Notes: generated by a model from the sequence alone, not told the origin. Shown: positions 1-9,310, counted from the first letter of the stretch. The stretch is DNA of 52,585 nucleotides from Brevinema andersonii (GCA_020722765.1 DYKD01000003.1:2151-54735), one strand, 5' to 3'. Program-made: numbers and translations.

Positions 1-55
1 CAGTGTCAATATGGAAAGATCTGGTGATTGAAGTTGTGCTGTTTCCTGCCCTGTC
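1..55 (-). repeat. Exact direct repeat, copy 2 (cut by window edge)
   Basis: Positions 1-55 are identical to 865-919. The offset of 864 bp is 288 codons, so both copies are in the same frame of the giant gene and encode DRAGNSTTSITRSFHIDT. The repeat may extend beyond the left edge. Confidence 0.95.
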
Positions 56-3000
56 TGCGCTTCTGACTCTCCAATACATTTTGTCCAAAGTTGATAATCC
101 TGCCACGTTGAGGCTTGTCTGTCCAGTCACCTGTGTAAGCCAAATTGTTGAAAATCCGCTGTTAGTAGAAAGGTCTATTATGTAATTGGTAAATCCTGAA
201 CCAGAATCAGCGGAGGCAGTCCAAACAAGTGATACGTTCGAGCTGATCCATGATCCGTTTGTGGGAGATTCTGGAATAGGGACTGTGGGTGCTGTGTGAT
301 CAATAAGGAAACGTCCAGTAATGGATGTGTACCAGGTTACAGTTCCAATCTTGTGTGAGAGGACACGCCAGGAATTGGTCGCAGGGGGGAGAGCGGAAAC
401 TGTTTGATAGTCTGTCCCTGTTGTTGTGACAGAAAGGAGAATCTCCTGGAATCCATTGGTGCTGATTTGGAGTATGTTCGTATCAGCTTGTGATGAGAAA
501 CTCCAGAAAAATGCAGGAGTGCTGTTGCTCATAAAAGTGTTTAGCGGTGCGTAAAGTATAGGCATGGGGATGTTTGTATCAACAATGACTTTCCAGGGCC
601 CATAAGTATTTGTGTTTCCTGCCCTGTCCATGACAAAGACAGACCAGTGGTTTGTTGTTGCGTTTGAAAATGTGAATGAGGATTGTGGTTGGTTTGTTAT
701 TCTCTGTGATTCGTATCCATTTCCTAGGTCATTGTCAGTATCGAGTAACAACCTGAATTCATTCACTCCGCTTCCTGTTTCTGTAACAGACCACTGGAAT
801 TCTACTGTGAGTTTTGTCACAATAGTGTTGTCTGCAGGGAAAGGAGATGAGACCACTGGAACAACAGTGTCAATATGGAAAGATCTGGTGATTGAAGTTG
901 TGCTGTTTCCTGCCCTGTCAAAGGAAGTGACTCGCCAATACCAGATTCCGTCAGACAGAGGGTCACCTCGTTGCATGTTTGTAAGAATAATATTGGATGT
1001 AGTATTGATAGGGCTGAAGGCTGCATTGCTGGAAACTTCTATCTTGTAATTGGAAATACCTGAATCAGCATCAAGAGCGGTCAACCAGGTGAAGACCGGA
1101 TTCCCGTTCTGACAGGAATTACTGGAAGGTGATGCAAGAATTACTTGTGAGGGGAGGACTGTATCTTTCAGGAATGTCCATGTCGGACTCCAGTCGCTAA
1201 GATTGCCACTCTTGTCCTCTGCTCTTACACGCCAGTACCATGCCCCGTCTGGAAGATTGACACTGGCATTCGTGGTAACCAGTTTGATGTTTGTCGTCCA
1301 ATTTGTGAAAGCACTGTTGTCAGAAGCCATGAACCTGTAATTTGATATGCCACTTGCAGAATTGGTAGATGTATTCCACGTAAAAAAGACAGGTGCTGAA
1401 GATGTGATGCTGTTGCTTACTGGTGAAACCAGTGATGGAACTGTGGGAGGGGCAAAATCTTCACTTCTAAAACTCCAGGACTTGTTCTCTGTATTTCCTG
1501 ACGGGTCTTGGATTGTAACTGTTGCGGTCATGACTGTGAAAGGGCTGAAGGGGAGTGGAGGATCAGCGGTTACACTCCATCCGTCATTTGTTGAATAAAA
1601 AAATCCGCTGTAACCGTTTATGAAAGAGCCGTTTGACAGGGCTGTAGTAGTGCCTATCTTGCAAAGGATTTTGTTCTGATCTAAAAATGCATTGTCAAGC
1701 GCGACAAATGAGATATTGGCGTTTGTATCAATGTTAACAGCATTTCGAATAGGCGAAAGGTTCGTAATCCATGGATTGACAAGGCGGGTGACTGTAGTTC
1801 CATTGTTTGTGATGCTTGTGTCTGTATTGCGGATTCCTGTGGAAGAGAGGATTCCGTTCGTTAGAATGACAGCTTTGAAGGATCGGCCTTCGATGGCTGT
1901 GTTTTTTATGTCTGCTGTAATGATCAGGTTCGTATGTGATTTGGCGTTTAGTAAATAAAAACGGTAGGATTGGGAAGAAATATCCCAAACCGCAGAGACG
2001 CCAATCTGGATATCTGAAACGGACCATAGTCCGTCTTTGTTAAAATCATACCATAGTTTGACAGAATCGATTTCATTGGTAAGGAGTGTCCCCATATTTT
2101 TTAGGGACAGTTCTGAAAAAGTATTACCCTGTGAGTCATTCACTTCCAAGCTCATCACGGAAAGCCTTTCCCCCGGATTCTCTGAATCATTTATATCTTG
2201 GACTTTGCTAACAGAGAGGCTCATCGTAATATCAGACCAGAGTTCTGTTCCTGTGCTTTGGTTTTCTGTTCCGATGAATACGTTTGTTACAGAAGTCCCT
2301 GCAGTGAAGCCGAATATACTGGAAAAAGATATGTTGTTGACATCTCCAAAACCGTCGAATGAGAGCCTGTTCCAGTTGGAAAAGTTTGAAGTCATCCAAA
2401 GTTGACCTGAACCTGAGCTTTTATAAGTGCCTGCCAGAAGCCTGTTACTGAGTATGGCAAAGGAATCTATACGCTGGTTTGCAGTATTGCCAAAGCCACC
2501 AAAAGCATTTCGTGTCCACAGGGTGCCATCTTTTGAAATCCAGGTTTCGACACCTGTGGAGAAGTTTTCTGCTGCTGCGATAAGATAGTCTTTGTAAACT
2601 GCAAGTTTTGTGATAGCCCTATTTTGGCTGTTGCCGAATCCGTTTGTGGTCACTGCCACAGGTGACCATGAAGAACCGTCAGGAGAAACCCATATCTGGG
2701 AGCCATTCCAGTTCCGTGTTCCTGCATAAAGTTTTCCGTTGAAAACTTGCAGAGCTTCAATGGATTCATTTTGCGTGTTTCCGAATCCTGCAGGTGCTGC
2801 AGTTGACCAGGAGAGACCATCTGCACTAACCCAAAGTTCTCCACCGTCAGTCCAATTGTGGGTTGATGCGAAGATCTTGTTGTCAAATTCCACCATGGAT
2901 GTGACAACATCACTTTTGTTTCCAACAACTCCATCTTGAATCACCCTGGTCCAATTGATTCCGTCAGGTGATCTGTAAATGGATACCCCGAATCCTCCTC

Positions 3001-6000
3001 CACTTCCAAAAGCAGCATAAATATTTCCTTGGAAGACGTAGAGTGATGAGGCCTTTCCATATTGTGTATTGTTGAAGGAGTTGCTTGTCACTGTCTCCCA
3101 GTTTCCGCCTAGTGAAGACCTCAGTAGTGTTGTGCCTTGCCCGAACATGTTGTTTTCCAATCCTATATAGGCGTATGATCCGAAGAGGATGGAAGAAAGG
3201 ATTTTTGTATTGTGGGTTTTTCCAAAACCATCCGCATTGAGCTGTTTTAAAGTCCTTGAAAAAGTTTGCCCTGTCATGAGTCTGATTTCTGAAGAAGCGG
3301 CACTCTGGTTTCCAGCCCAGTCTTCAGCAGCTATCCTGAAAAAATATTCCTGGTTGGGAAGGAGGTTCAGATAGACATGCCTGTTTGTGGTAGAGGTTTT
3401 CTGCGCATAAGAATCCATATTCAGATGGGAGACTGTATCAAATGCTATGACATAGTTTTTTAGATCCTGGTTTGTAACTTCAGACCAAGAGGCAAGTATG
3501 GAATTGTTGAAGGAGACCCCTTTGAAATCAGAAACAGCATCTGGTGATGATAGGTCAACACGTAGTGTCAGTCCGTTTGTGATGGCACGTTGGGAAGGAG
3601 TCAGTGTGCTGGATTTTATGTCTGATGGCTTTTTTATGGATGCCCTGAAAGTGGCTGATGGATTCAGAAAATTTCCAGTATCCAGTGTGATGAGTATGTC
3701 TGAACCGTCAGGAATGGAAAGACTGTTGTTGGTCCAAGCGTTAGTTCCGTTGTCGAAAAGTTTTGCCAGGAAAATGTCATTGTCTGAGAAGGCTCCTGTA
3801 GGAATCATGTCTTTCCAAATCTTGATGCTTTTTATCTGTGCAATGGCCATGTTGCTTAGGTTCTCCATCCTGATAGACCCCAAGGGATTCTGTTTTGTGT
3901 TGAAATATTTGAACGTAAGAAGTTCTTTGTTTGATATGTTGACAGACATGGAATAGGAATTTCCTGTGATAAGATGGTTGGTCAGTATATACACGAACTC
4001 GTTGTCGTTTGTTATTGTGACAGTAGCCAGATTGGTAACAGAAAGAGAACTAAGAACACCGTTTGAACATCTGAGTCCCTTGCGAAGTGTGGCCATTCTG
4101 ATTGTTTTTCCATCCCTTGCTGTAATAGGTGTGATATCAGCCGAGATGATAAGAGGGATATCCTGTGCTACAGATAAGTTTGTAAAGTCCCATGATTTTG
4201 TGGACATGTTGAAACCAGCGGCCTGGATAAAGGTGTCTCCTGCAGAAAAGAGTCCATTGGAATCCATATCCCTGAACAATTCCATTTTGGTGATGTCAAT
4301 ATAAGGTTCAGCTGTCCCGAGGTTTGTAATTTTTATCCTGTTGATGGAATGCCCATAGATATCGATGACCTTCAGATTCATGAGGGAAATGCGAATTTGT
4401 CCTGGACCGACATTCGCGGGAGGGCAATCAGAAATTTTTTCAGGGAAAATTTCATTTGTGCGGATGATGTTGTTATCATTTGAGATTGTGCTTGTGATGA
4501 ATGACCCGTCTTCCCAGATAATGTCACCTAAATTGAAAGCTGGTCTGAAAGTCCTGCCAGGCTCGCCATTTTGTGATGTTGTCATGCGGATGAGAAGATT
4601 TGTATTAGCCTCGATCTTTGGCGGCCAAGAGTCTCCTGCTTCATAAACCCATGCTTTCAGGTCAGCTTGGTAATTCATGCTGGAAATCCCTTGGTCAGTT
4701 GGCCAAGGGTCAAGATTGTAGTTTGCGTTCCCATCATAATAAAGAAATATAGATGAGATGTCCATGTTAGACATGTTACCCAGATTCCGTAGGACCATCT
4801 TTTTTATTTTTTTGCCAGCAGTATTAAGAATCCTTAGAGCCATGGCATTTGTATTCTTATATCCGATTGTCAATGATGGATAATTTGTTGCAACCTTGAC
4901 ATCATAGAGATAAGGACCGATGAGAACGAGATTCCTGTTTGTATAGGAGTAATGGAGCATTCCGCCATTCGAACAGATGATGTCCCCTCTGCGTGTGGGA
5001 ATGCCTTCCATCCATGCCTTGAAGATAGCGTTCGTCTTTGCTGTTTTTTTAATGTCCACAGTCACAAGCAAAGAAGTGCCTGATGGTATAGCGAGACTGC
5101 TAAAGATCCAGCAGTTACTTGTTGCAGTCCAAAGTGCGGGACCTCCCAGCAGCAGGTCTCCTCCATCCAGATGTGAATCAGCATTGACATCGTTCCACAA
5201 CCTCAGATTTGTGACATCCCTGATATTTGAGACTGTCCCTTTGTTTCTTATGCTAATGGTTGATAGGGAATGCCCTTTCTGGTCTTCTGGCACAAACGAA
5301 AGGACAGGAACATCCTTGGTTCCTGCAGCTACTGCTGCGAATTCTGTATCGCTTTGGTTCTTGGCAAGTATATAATCAAAAAGCAGGTCTGAATAGAGGA
5401 TAGTGCCATCTGTTGAATTTTCTGTTCCTATGAAAAGGGCATTTGAAAATATACAGAGTGACGTGTTTTGCCAGTTGTTCTGGTTTCCCCAGCCGTCATC
5501 ATTGATTGTTGTCCAAGAACCTGCTGAACCGGTTGTTGATACAAGGAGTCTCGATCTCATGGTCAAAGGATTGATAGTGGCAGCATAAATTTTGTTGCTT
5601 CTGACAGCTAAATCATTGATTTTTTCCATGCCCATCCCACTGGGAGCATGGACCTTTATCCAGTTTGTTCCATTGGAAGTGTGGTAGATCGAACCGTCAT
5701 CACCACCAGCGTAAAGAAAACCATCAAATGTTACCATGCAAAGAATTTTGTTTGGTCGTGGCCATCCTGTTGATAGAAATCCGTTTGTTGTTGAATCTAT
5801 TCGGATCCAGTTTGTCATGTTGGAAGAAGAATAGATGATAGATCCGTTTCCGTTTCCCACACCTGCATAGATCTTGTTGTTGAATTTTGCAAAGGAGTTT
5901 ATGGAGTTATTTTGGATATTGCCAAATCCGTTGGTTGTTGGAAGCAATAATGACCAATCACTGGGGTTTCCTGTGTCAGATAGGTATATCCGTGATCCTA

Positions 6001-6448
6001 TGCCGCTGCTGTCTCCAGATGCTGCCAACAGACATCCGTCATTGCTGAATAACGTGACTGCCTTGTTATTGGAAGCATTAAAAAAGTTTGTTGTGATTAA
6101 CTGCCATGTTTTCCCGTTAGCACTTGAGTGGATTTGGCTTCCTGTGGCAGACCCGTTTTCTGTGCCAGCAAAGATCCTTCCTTTGAAAGTTACGAGGGAC
6201 GTGATTCTCTGGTTGTTAACGGTTCCAAAAGCGTTTGGCATGTTGTTTGTCCAATGAATCCCGTTTTGGGAAGAATAGATCTGGCACCCATTCCAACGTG
6301 ATGTACCAGCAAAAATCTTCCCGTCAAAAACAGTCATCTTGCTGATGCTCTGGTTTGTAGACCTGAAGCCAGGTTCATTGACCTGGACAAAACCGGCTAC
6401 GTCTCGAATGATAATAAACAAGAGAAGTATTGTGTAAAAAAATCGCAT
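1..6448 (-). CDS. Giant secreted multidomain protein (partial, C-terminus beyond window)
   Basis: Reading the minus strand from the ATG at 6448, I find no stop for 2149 codons to the left edge. An SD (AAGGGG) lies 7 nt before the ATG. It opens with a signal peptide (MRFFYTILLLFIIIRDVAG). Residues ~25-350 hold repeats of the type FDGKIFAGT...NGIHWT...NGFGN, like blades of a sialidase/Kelch-type propeller. A second propeller-like set lies at ~1075-1395. Between and after them are modules with DxNxDG-like calcium-loop motifs (for example at ~415, ~725, ~1470). An FN3 domain lies at ~970-1057 and ends AEDWAGNQSAASSE. From ~1570 onward come at least five ~96-residue Ig/FN3-like modules marked by WYWRV and DRAGN. 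It follows the barrel gene by 48 bp and is probably cotranscribed. Export to the cell surface or medium is inferred. No catalytic residues are recognised; a role in adhesion or carbohydrate contact is only a guess. Confidence 0.85.
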   Translation of the reverse strand, partial: MRFFYTILLLFIIIRDVAGFVQVNEPGFRSTNQSISKMTVFDGKIFAGTSRWNGCQIYSSQNGIHWTNNMPNAFGTVNNQRITSLVTFKGRIFAGTENGSATGSQIHSSANGKTWQLITTNFFNASNNKAVTLFSNDGCLLAASGDSSGIGSRIYLSDTGNPSDWSLLLPTTNGFGNIQNNSINSFAKFNNKIYAGVGNGNGSIIYSSSNMTNWIRIDSTTNGFLSTGWPRPNKILCMVTFDGFLYAGGDDGSIYHTSNGTNWIKVHAPSGMGMEKINDLAVRSNKIYAATINPLTMRSRLLVSTTGSAGSWTTINDDGWGNQNNWQNTSLCIFSNALFIGTENSTDGTILYSDLLFDYILAKNQSDTEFAAVAAGTKDVPVLSFVPEDQKGHSLSTISIRNKGTVSNIRDVTNLRLWNDVNADSHLDGGDLLLGGPALWTATSNCWIFSSLAIPSGTSLLVTVDIKKTAKTNAIFKAWMEGIPTRRGDIICSNGGMLHYSYTNRNLVLIGPYLYDVKVATNYPSLTIGYKNTNAMALRILNTAGKKIKKMVLRNLGNMSNMDISSIFLYYDGNANYNLDPWPTDQGISSMNYQADLKAWVYEAGDSWPPKIEANTNLLIRMTTSQNGEPGRTFRPAFNLGDIIWEDGSFITSTISNDNNIIRTNEIFPEKISDCPPANVGPGQIRISLMNLKVIDIYGHSINRIKITNLGTAEPYIDITKMELFRDMDSNGLFSAGDTFIQAAGFNMSTKSWDFTNLSVAQDIPLIISADITPITARDGKTIRMATLRKGLRCSNGVLSSLSVTNLATVTITNDNEFVYILTNHLITGNSYSMSVNISNKELLTFKYFNTKQNPLGSIRMENLSNMAIAQIKSIKIWKDMIPTGAFSDNDIFLAKLFDNGTNAWTNNSLSIPDGSDILITLDTGNFLNPSATFRASIKKPSDIKSSTLTPSQRAITNGLTLRVDLSSPDAVSDFKGVSFNNSILASWSEVTNQDLKNYVIAFDTVSHLNMDSYAQKTSTTNRHVYLNLLPNQEYFFRIAAEDWAGNQSAASSEIRLMTGQTFSRTLKQLNADGFGKTHNTKILSSILFGSYAYIGLENNMFGQGTTLLRSSLGGNWETVTSNSFNNTQYGKASSLYVFQGNIYAAFGSGGGFGVSIYRSPDGINWTRVIQDGVVGNKSDVVTSMVEFDNKIFASTHNWTDGGELWVSADGLSWSTAAPAGFGNTQNESIEALQVFNGKLYAGTRNWNGSQIWVSPDGSSWSPVAVTTNGFGNSQNRAITKLAVYKDYLIAAAENFSTGVETWISKDGTLWTRNAFGGFGNTANQRIDSFAILSNRLLAGTYKSSGSGQLWMTSNFSNWNRLSFDGFGDVNNISFSSIFGFTAGTSVTNVFIGTENQSTGTELWSDITMSLSVSKVQDINDSENPGERLSVMSLEVNDSQGNTFSELSLKNMGTLLTNEIDSVKLWYDFNKDGLWSVSDIQIGVSAVWDISSQSYRFYLLNAKSHTNLIITADIKNTAIEGRSFKAVILTNGILSSTGIRNTDTSITNNGTTVTRLVNPWITNLSPIRNAVNIDTNANISFVALDNAFLDQNKILCKIGTTTALSNGSFINGYSGFFYSTNDGWSVTADPPLPFSPFTVMTATVTIQDPSGNTENKSWSFRSEDFAPPTVPSLVSPVSNSITSSAPVFFTWNTSTNSASGISNYRFMASDNSAFTNWTTNIKLVTTNASVNLPDGAWYWRVRAEDKSGNLSDWSPTWTFLKDTVLPSQVILASPSSNSCQNGNPVFTWLTALDADSGISNYKIEVSSNAAFSPINTTSNIILTNMQRGDPLSDGIWYWRVTSFDRAGNSTTSITRSFHIDTVVPVVSSPFPADNTIVTKLTVEFQWSVTETGSGVNEFRLLLDTDNDLGNGYESQRITNQPQSSFTFSNATTNHWSVFVMDRAGNTNTYGPWKVIVDTNIPMPILYAPLNTFMSNSTPAFFWSFSSQADTNILQISTNGFQEILLSVTTTGTDYQTVSALPPATNSWRVLSHKIGTVTWYTSITGRFLIDHTAPTVPIPESPTNGSWISSNVSLVWTASADSGSGFTNYIIDLSTNSGFSTIWLTQVTGQTSLNVAGLSTLDKMYWRVRSADRAGNSTTSITRSFHIDT
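865..919 (-). repeat. Exact direct repeat, copy 1
   Basis: Identical over 55 bp to positions 1-55, then diverges at 920. It encodes the end of one Ig/FN3-like module and the linker to the next. Confidence 0.95.
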
Positions 6449-6496
6449 CAAACACCCCTTGAGATTGCGTTTTTTTTTAAAATATATGAAAGGCCG

Positions 6497-7480
6497 TTAA
6501 GGTACGATCTCGCCGAAATAGTAGGTGCCAGATATGTGATGTACGGAACCAAGATCGAAATTGTAACCGAAAGCATAATCAAACCGCAGGTCTTCGAGGT
6601 TCACGCCTAGTCCTGTCGTGATTTCGCCATTATATCCTATGCGACCCTTGAAAATCTTGTAAAAGGTGTATTCCATTCCAAAACGTGGCTTGATATCCCT
6701 ATCTTTGAAAAGTGTAGCAGAGAAATCCATGGTTATGTTGAGTGTGTCGTAGATGGTCCTGTAAAGTGCGCCGAAATTGAGATCCCAGAGATACCAGTCC
6801 CGCTCTGCTTCAAATTTGACTGTTGGTGGAACAAAGTTGTTGATCTTCAATCCGAATACCATGTTCTTGAGGAACTGTGTGTATTTGAAATCTATATGAC
6901 CAGGATAATATCGTACACCAAGGTCAAGACCGATTCCGTATCTGCCATCACCAGCAATGCCAGCGCTATAGATTTTCATGTTTGCGCCAGCTTCAAAATG
7001 TTTGAAGGGAGGGAAGACTCTCTTGTATAGGGAAAGTTTTTGTGCAAAGCTTAGGTTGAGTACGAACTGGTATGCTTTGAATGTCCCTATGCTTTCAAGG
7101 TCTTCGCTGAGTCGTTGAATGTCACCGGATCCGATGTACATGATGGAACCAGAAGCAACACCCAGATTCCAGATGGGGTATGTATATCCCAGAAAAACGA
7201 AGGAAGAACCAGCAAAAAGTGTTTCAAAATAACCGCTCACTTCCTGTCTATGGATTTGGACAAGACCCGCAGGATTCCAGAAGGAAGCAGTGGTGTCATC
7301 CGCTAGTGCGACAAAGGCTCCACCCATTGCATACCCACGGGCACCGAGGTTATAGCTGAGTATGGGGGAAATCACACCACCATCATCAGATGTAGCAAAC
7401 AGCTGTGAAGTGGAGAGTACGGTCAAAATGAGGAGTAACAGACTATGCTTTTTCATCATATATATCATCGTCAATTTCAT
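6497..7480 (-). CDS. PorV/PorQ (UPF0164)-type outer-membrane beta-barrel protein
   Basis: The 327-residue product has a signal peptide (MMKKHSLLLLILTVLSTSQLFA) followed by the family's N-terminal signature: LGARGYAMGGAFVALADD, then TASFWNPAGL. The rest is alternating amphipathic strands rich in Tyr, Phe and Gly, ending in an aromatic-rich strand, as expected for a FadL-like barrel. Relatives are PorV/PorQ of Bacteroidota and UPF0164 proteins of spirochaetes. It is the first gene of a two-gene minus-strand unit whose second gene encodes the giant secreted protein, so a role in exporting or anchoring that protein is plausible but unproven. Start is uncertain: ATG at 7480 has no clear SD. ATG codons at 7468, 7459 and 7456 are in frame, and those at 7459 or 7456 would start directly at the signal peptide. 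Confidence 0.8.
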   Translation of the reverse strand: MKLTMIYMMKKHSLLLLILTVLSTSQLFATSDDGGVISPILSYNLGARGYAMGGAFVALADDTTASFWNPAGLVQIHRQEVSGYFETLFAGSSFVFLGYTYPIWNLGVASGSIMYIGSGDIQRLSEDLESIGTFKAYQFVLNLSFAQKLSLYKRVFPPFKHFEAGANMKIYSAGIAGDGRYGIGLDLGVRYYPGHIDFKYTQFLKNMVFGLKINNFVPPTVKFEAERDWYLWDLNFGALYRTIYDTLNITMDFSATLFKDRDIKPRFGMEYTFYKIFKGRIGYNGEITTGLGVNLEDLRFDYAFGYNFDLGSVHHISGTYYFGEIVP

Positions 7481-7589
7481 GATAAAAACTGTTGCAATTA
7501 TTGTTCCTACAAAATAATAAAAACGGGATAATATTACTGCTAAAATAGAGCATTTTATGGAATTTTTAGTAGAAACTTTTTATTTATAA

Positions 7590-7628
7590 GTGTATATTAT
7601 TTATACTTATTGTATAAATAATATACAC
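7590..7628. repeat. Perfect 17-bp inverted repeat in the intergenic region between divergent genes
   Basis: GTGTATATTATTTATAC at 7590-7606 and its exact reverse complement at 7612-7628 flank a 5-nt loop. It lies about 110 bp upstream of the barrel gene start and 37 bp upstream of the -35 box of the CNNM/CBS gene. It could be an operator or a hairpin; there is no T-run and no GC in the stem typical of a terminator. Confidence 0.9.
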
Positions 7629-7664
7629 GGTGATTTGATTTATAAGAATCTGTTTTCTGTTAAA

Positions 7665-7693
7665 TTGACAAAATATTGGATTTGTCTTATAAT
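7665..7693 (+). promoter_or_regulatory. Consensus sigma-70 promoter of the CNNM/CBS gene
   Basis: TTGACA at 7665-7670, a 17-bp spacer, and TATAAT at 7688-7693 match the consensus exactly. Predicted transcription start is near 7700, which excludes a start codon upstream at 7590 and supports ATG 7728. Confidence 0.85.
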
Positions 7694-7727
7694 TTGTTTT
7701 TGGAAAATAGGTATTTTAGGAGTCTTT

Positions 7728-8963
7728 ATGTTTATCTTTTTTTTGGCTGTCTTTCTCGCCTTGTCAGTCTCTTTTTTATGTTCTTTGCTTGAATCCACAT
7801 TACTTAGCATGTCTACAACGGATATTGCTGATATATCAAGTAAAAAACCGAAACTGGCAAAAGTATGGACTCAATACAAAGATAATATTCAACGGCCCAT
7901 TTCATCCATCTTGATTATGAACACATTCGCCATATCTGTAGGTGCTACTATATCTGGTGCCACTTTCTCAGAAGCTTTTGACTCGAAATACCTTCCTGTC
8001 TTTTCTGTGATTTTCACGCTGATCATGTTCCAGTATGGAGAGATTCTTCCAAAGACGTTTGGTGTTAGATATAGGAAATCTTTAGCTCCCTATGTTGAAC
8101 CTGTCTTGAGATTCCTGATTATTTTTATGAAACCATTCTCCTGGATAGCTAGAATTTTAAATAGGCCTTTTGAGGGACGAAAACAGGTCAAGCAACAGAT
8201 TGATACGGTCCAGGAAATCAATATTCTTACACGTTTCGCAAGCATAAATAAGATTATCAACTCAGACCAGGAAGCTATTATTGAACGGAGCATGCAGCTT
8301 TCCAGAACGAAAATTTCCGAAATCATGATTGAAAGGGATGAAATCAAGACACTGTCCTCTTCCATGGATCTCATGGCAGCATTGATTGAAGCTCACATCC
8401 ATCATCATACCCGTTTCCCTCTTGTGGACGGTAGCGTTGACAAGATTGTTGGATATGTCAATTTTAAGGATATTGTGAGCGCTTTGCAGATTAATCCTCA
8501 GAATCCAAGTCTGAAAGGGATTGTGCGGCCCATCATGTTTGTCCAGCATGACGAGAGTCTGACTTCACTGTTGGCAAAGCTGACCAAGACTTACCAGCAT
8601 ATTGCTGTAGTGCAGGACGAAAAGAACAACACGATTGGTCTTGTGACCATTGAAGACGTGATAGAATTCATGATGGGTGAGATACAGGACGAATATGAAA
8701 GTCTTCCCACATTGCACTACCAGATAGCGGAGAAGCGATTTCTTGCAGGTGGGGGTACGTCCCTCTCTGTGCTACGCAAGGAGTTCCAGCTTGACGTCTT
8801 AGATAGCCAGCAGACTGTCTGTGAATGGCTGACAGAGAAGTTCGAACGAATCATTCATGTTGAGAAGAGCCTGGTCTATGGGAATACGAGGTTCATCATC
8901 CGTAAAGTGAGAAATGGCAAGATATGGGAAGTGATTTTGGAGAAAGTCTCGGATACGCTTTAG
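7728..8963 (+). CDS. CNNM/CBS-pair membrane protein (HlyC/CorC family)
   Basis: The 411-residue product has an N-terminal DUF21/CNNM transmembrane domain (~1-130) with several hydrophobic helices. A CBS pair follows (~200-325; segments around HTRFPLVDG and IGLVTIEDVIEFMMGEI), then a C-terminal CorC/HlyC transporter-associated domain (~335-405). Proteins of this type are linked to Mg2+/Co2+ efflux or membrane ion homeostasis. The substrate cannot be read from sequence. Start at ATG 7728 is chosen because SD TAGGAG lies 5 nt upstream and the promoter at 7665-7693 leaves no room for longer versions. It stands alone, divergent from the barrel gene. Confidence 0.85.
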   Translation: MFIFFLAVFLALSVSFLCSLLESTLLSMSTTDIADISSKKPKLAKVWTQYKDNIQRPISSILIMNTFAISVGATISGATFSEAFDSKYLPVFSVIFTLIMFQYGEILPKTFGVRYRKSLAPYVEPVLRFLIIFMKPFSWIARILNRPFEGRKQVKQQIDTVQEINILTRFASINKIINSDQEAIIERSMQLSRTKISEIMIERDEIKTLSSSMDLMAALIEAHIHHHTRFPLVDGSVDKIVGYVNFKDIVSALQINPQNPSLKGIVRPIMFVQHDESLTSLLAKLTKTYQHIAVVQDEKNNTIGLVTIEDVIEFMMGEIQDEYESLPTLHYQIAEKRFLAGGGTSLSVLRKEFQLDVLDSQQTVCEWLTEKFERIIHVEKSLVYGNTRFIIRKVRNGKIWEVILEKVSDTL

Positions 8964-8977
8964 CCTGTTGCATGTGC

Positions 8978-9055
8978 TTGAAGGGTTTGTTGTTGTGTTT
9001 ATATATGCATGGATTTATTTGACTATATGCATTGATTGTCGCTATATTGCATATA
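8978..9055 (+). promoter_or_regulatory. Promoter and operator repeats of the orphan vapB-like gene
   Basis: TTGAAG at 8978-8983 is followed after 18 bp by TATATG at 9002-9007. TATATGCA occurs at 9002-9009 and 9024-9031, and its reverse complement TGCATATA at 9048-9055. Repeats overlapping a -10 box and spaced by about one to two helical turns are typical of autoregulated antitoxin promoters. Confidence 0.6.
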
Positions 9056-9070
9056 GGTATTGAGGTTAGC

Positions 9071-9214
9071 ATGCGAACGACTCTGATATGGCCTGATAAT
9101 CTGATAAATGAATCGATGAAATTGACCAGAATCAAATCGAAAACCGGATTGATCAAGGAAGCTGTGACTAATCTTATTGAACGTGAGCAGATACTGGTAT
9201 TTTCAACATGTTGA
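9071..9214 (+). CDS. VapB-type antitoxin fragment, no partner toxin
   Basis: The 47-residue product begins MRTTLIWPDNLINESMKL, then RIKSKTGLIKEAVTNLIEREQ. This is the ribbon-helix-helix pattern of VapB antitoxins (MRTTL-DD-L--EAMKLTG-KSK-E-V-EAL--LI-RE). The usual toxin-binding tail is missing: after IEREQ only ILVFSTC follows before the stop. No VapC PIN-domain gene follows; the next 126 bp are the ior promoter region. A family-like start was chosen over an upstream ATG at 9032, which lies inside the operator repeats. Probably a remnant of a VapBC locus, possibly still able to bind its operator. Confidence 0.6.
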   Translation: MRTTLIWPDNLINESMKLTRIKSKTGLIKEAVTNLIEREQILVFSTC

Positions 9215-9281
9215 TTTTAACTTGTTTGAAGAGAACATCCATTAAGAGAGGACTCCGGTAAGATGTGATGTTTCCAGGCTT

Positions 9282-9310
9282 TTGACTTTTTATGTGGAAA
9301 AAGATAATAT
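9282..9310 (+). promoter_or_regulatory. Promoter of the ior-paaK operon
   Basis: TTGACT at 9282-9287, a 17-bp spacer, and TATAAT-like TAATAT at 9305-9310. The start codon of iorA is at 9341 with SD GAAAGG at 9331-9336. Confidence 0.75.

Noticed and set aside
3-6257. Many short plus-strand open frames across the first 6.2 kb
   Set aside because: All lie opposite the single uninterrupted minus-strand gene, whose translation shows signal peptide and repeats; none has family resemblance or consistent SDs.
6497-7480. PorV-like protein as proof of a type IX secretion system
   Set aside because: The barrel family also occurs in spirochaetes and others without T9SS; no other T9SS genes are seen and the C-terminus of the cargo is outside the window.
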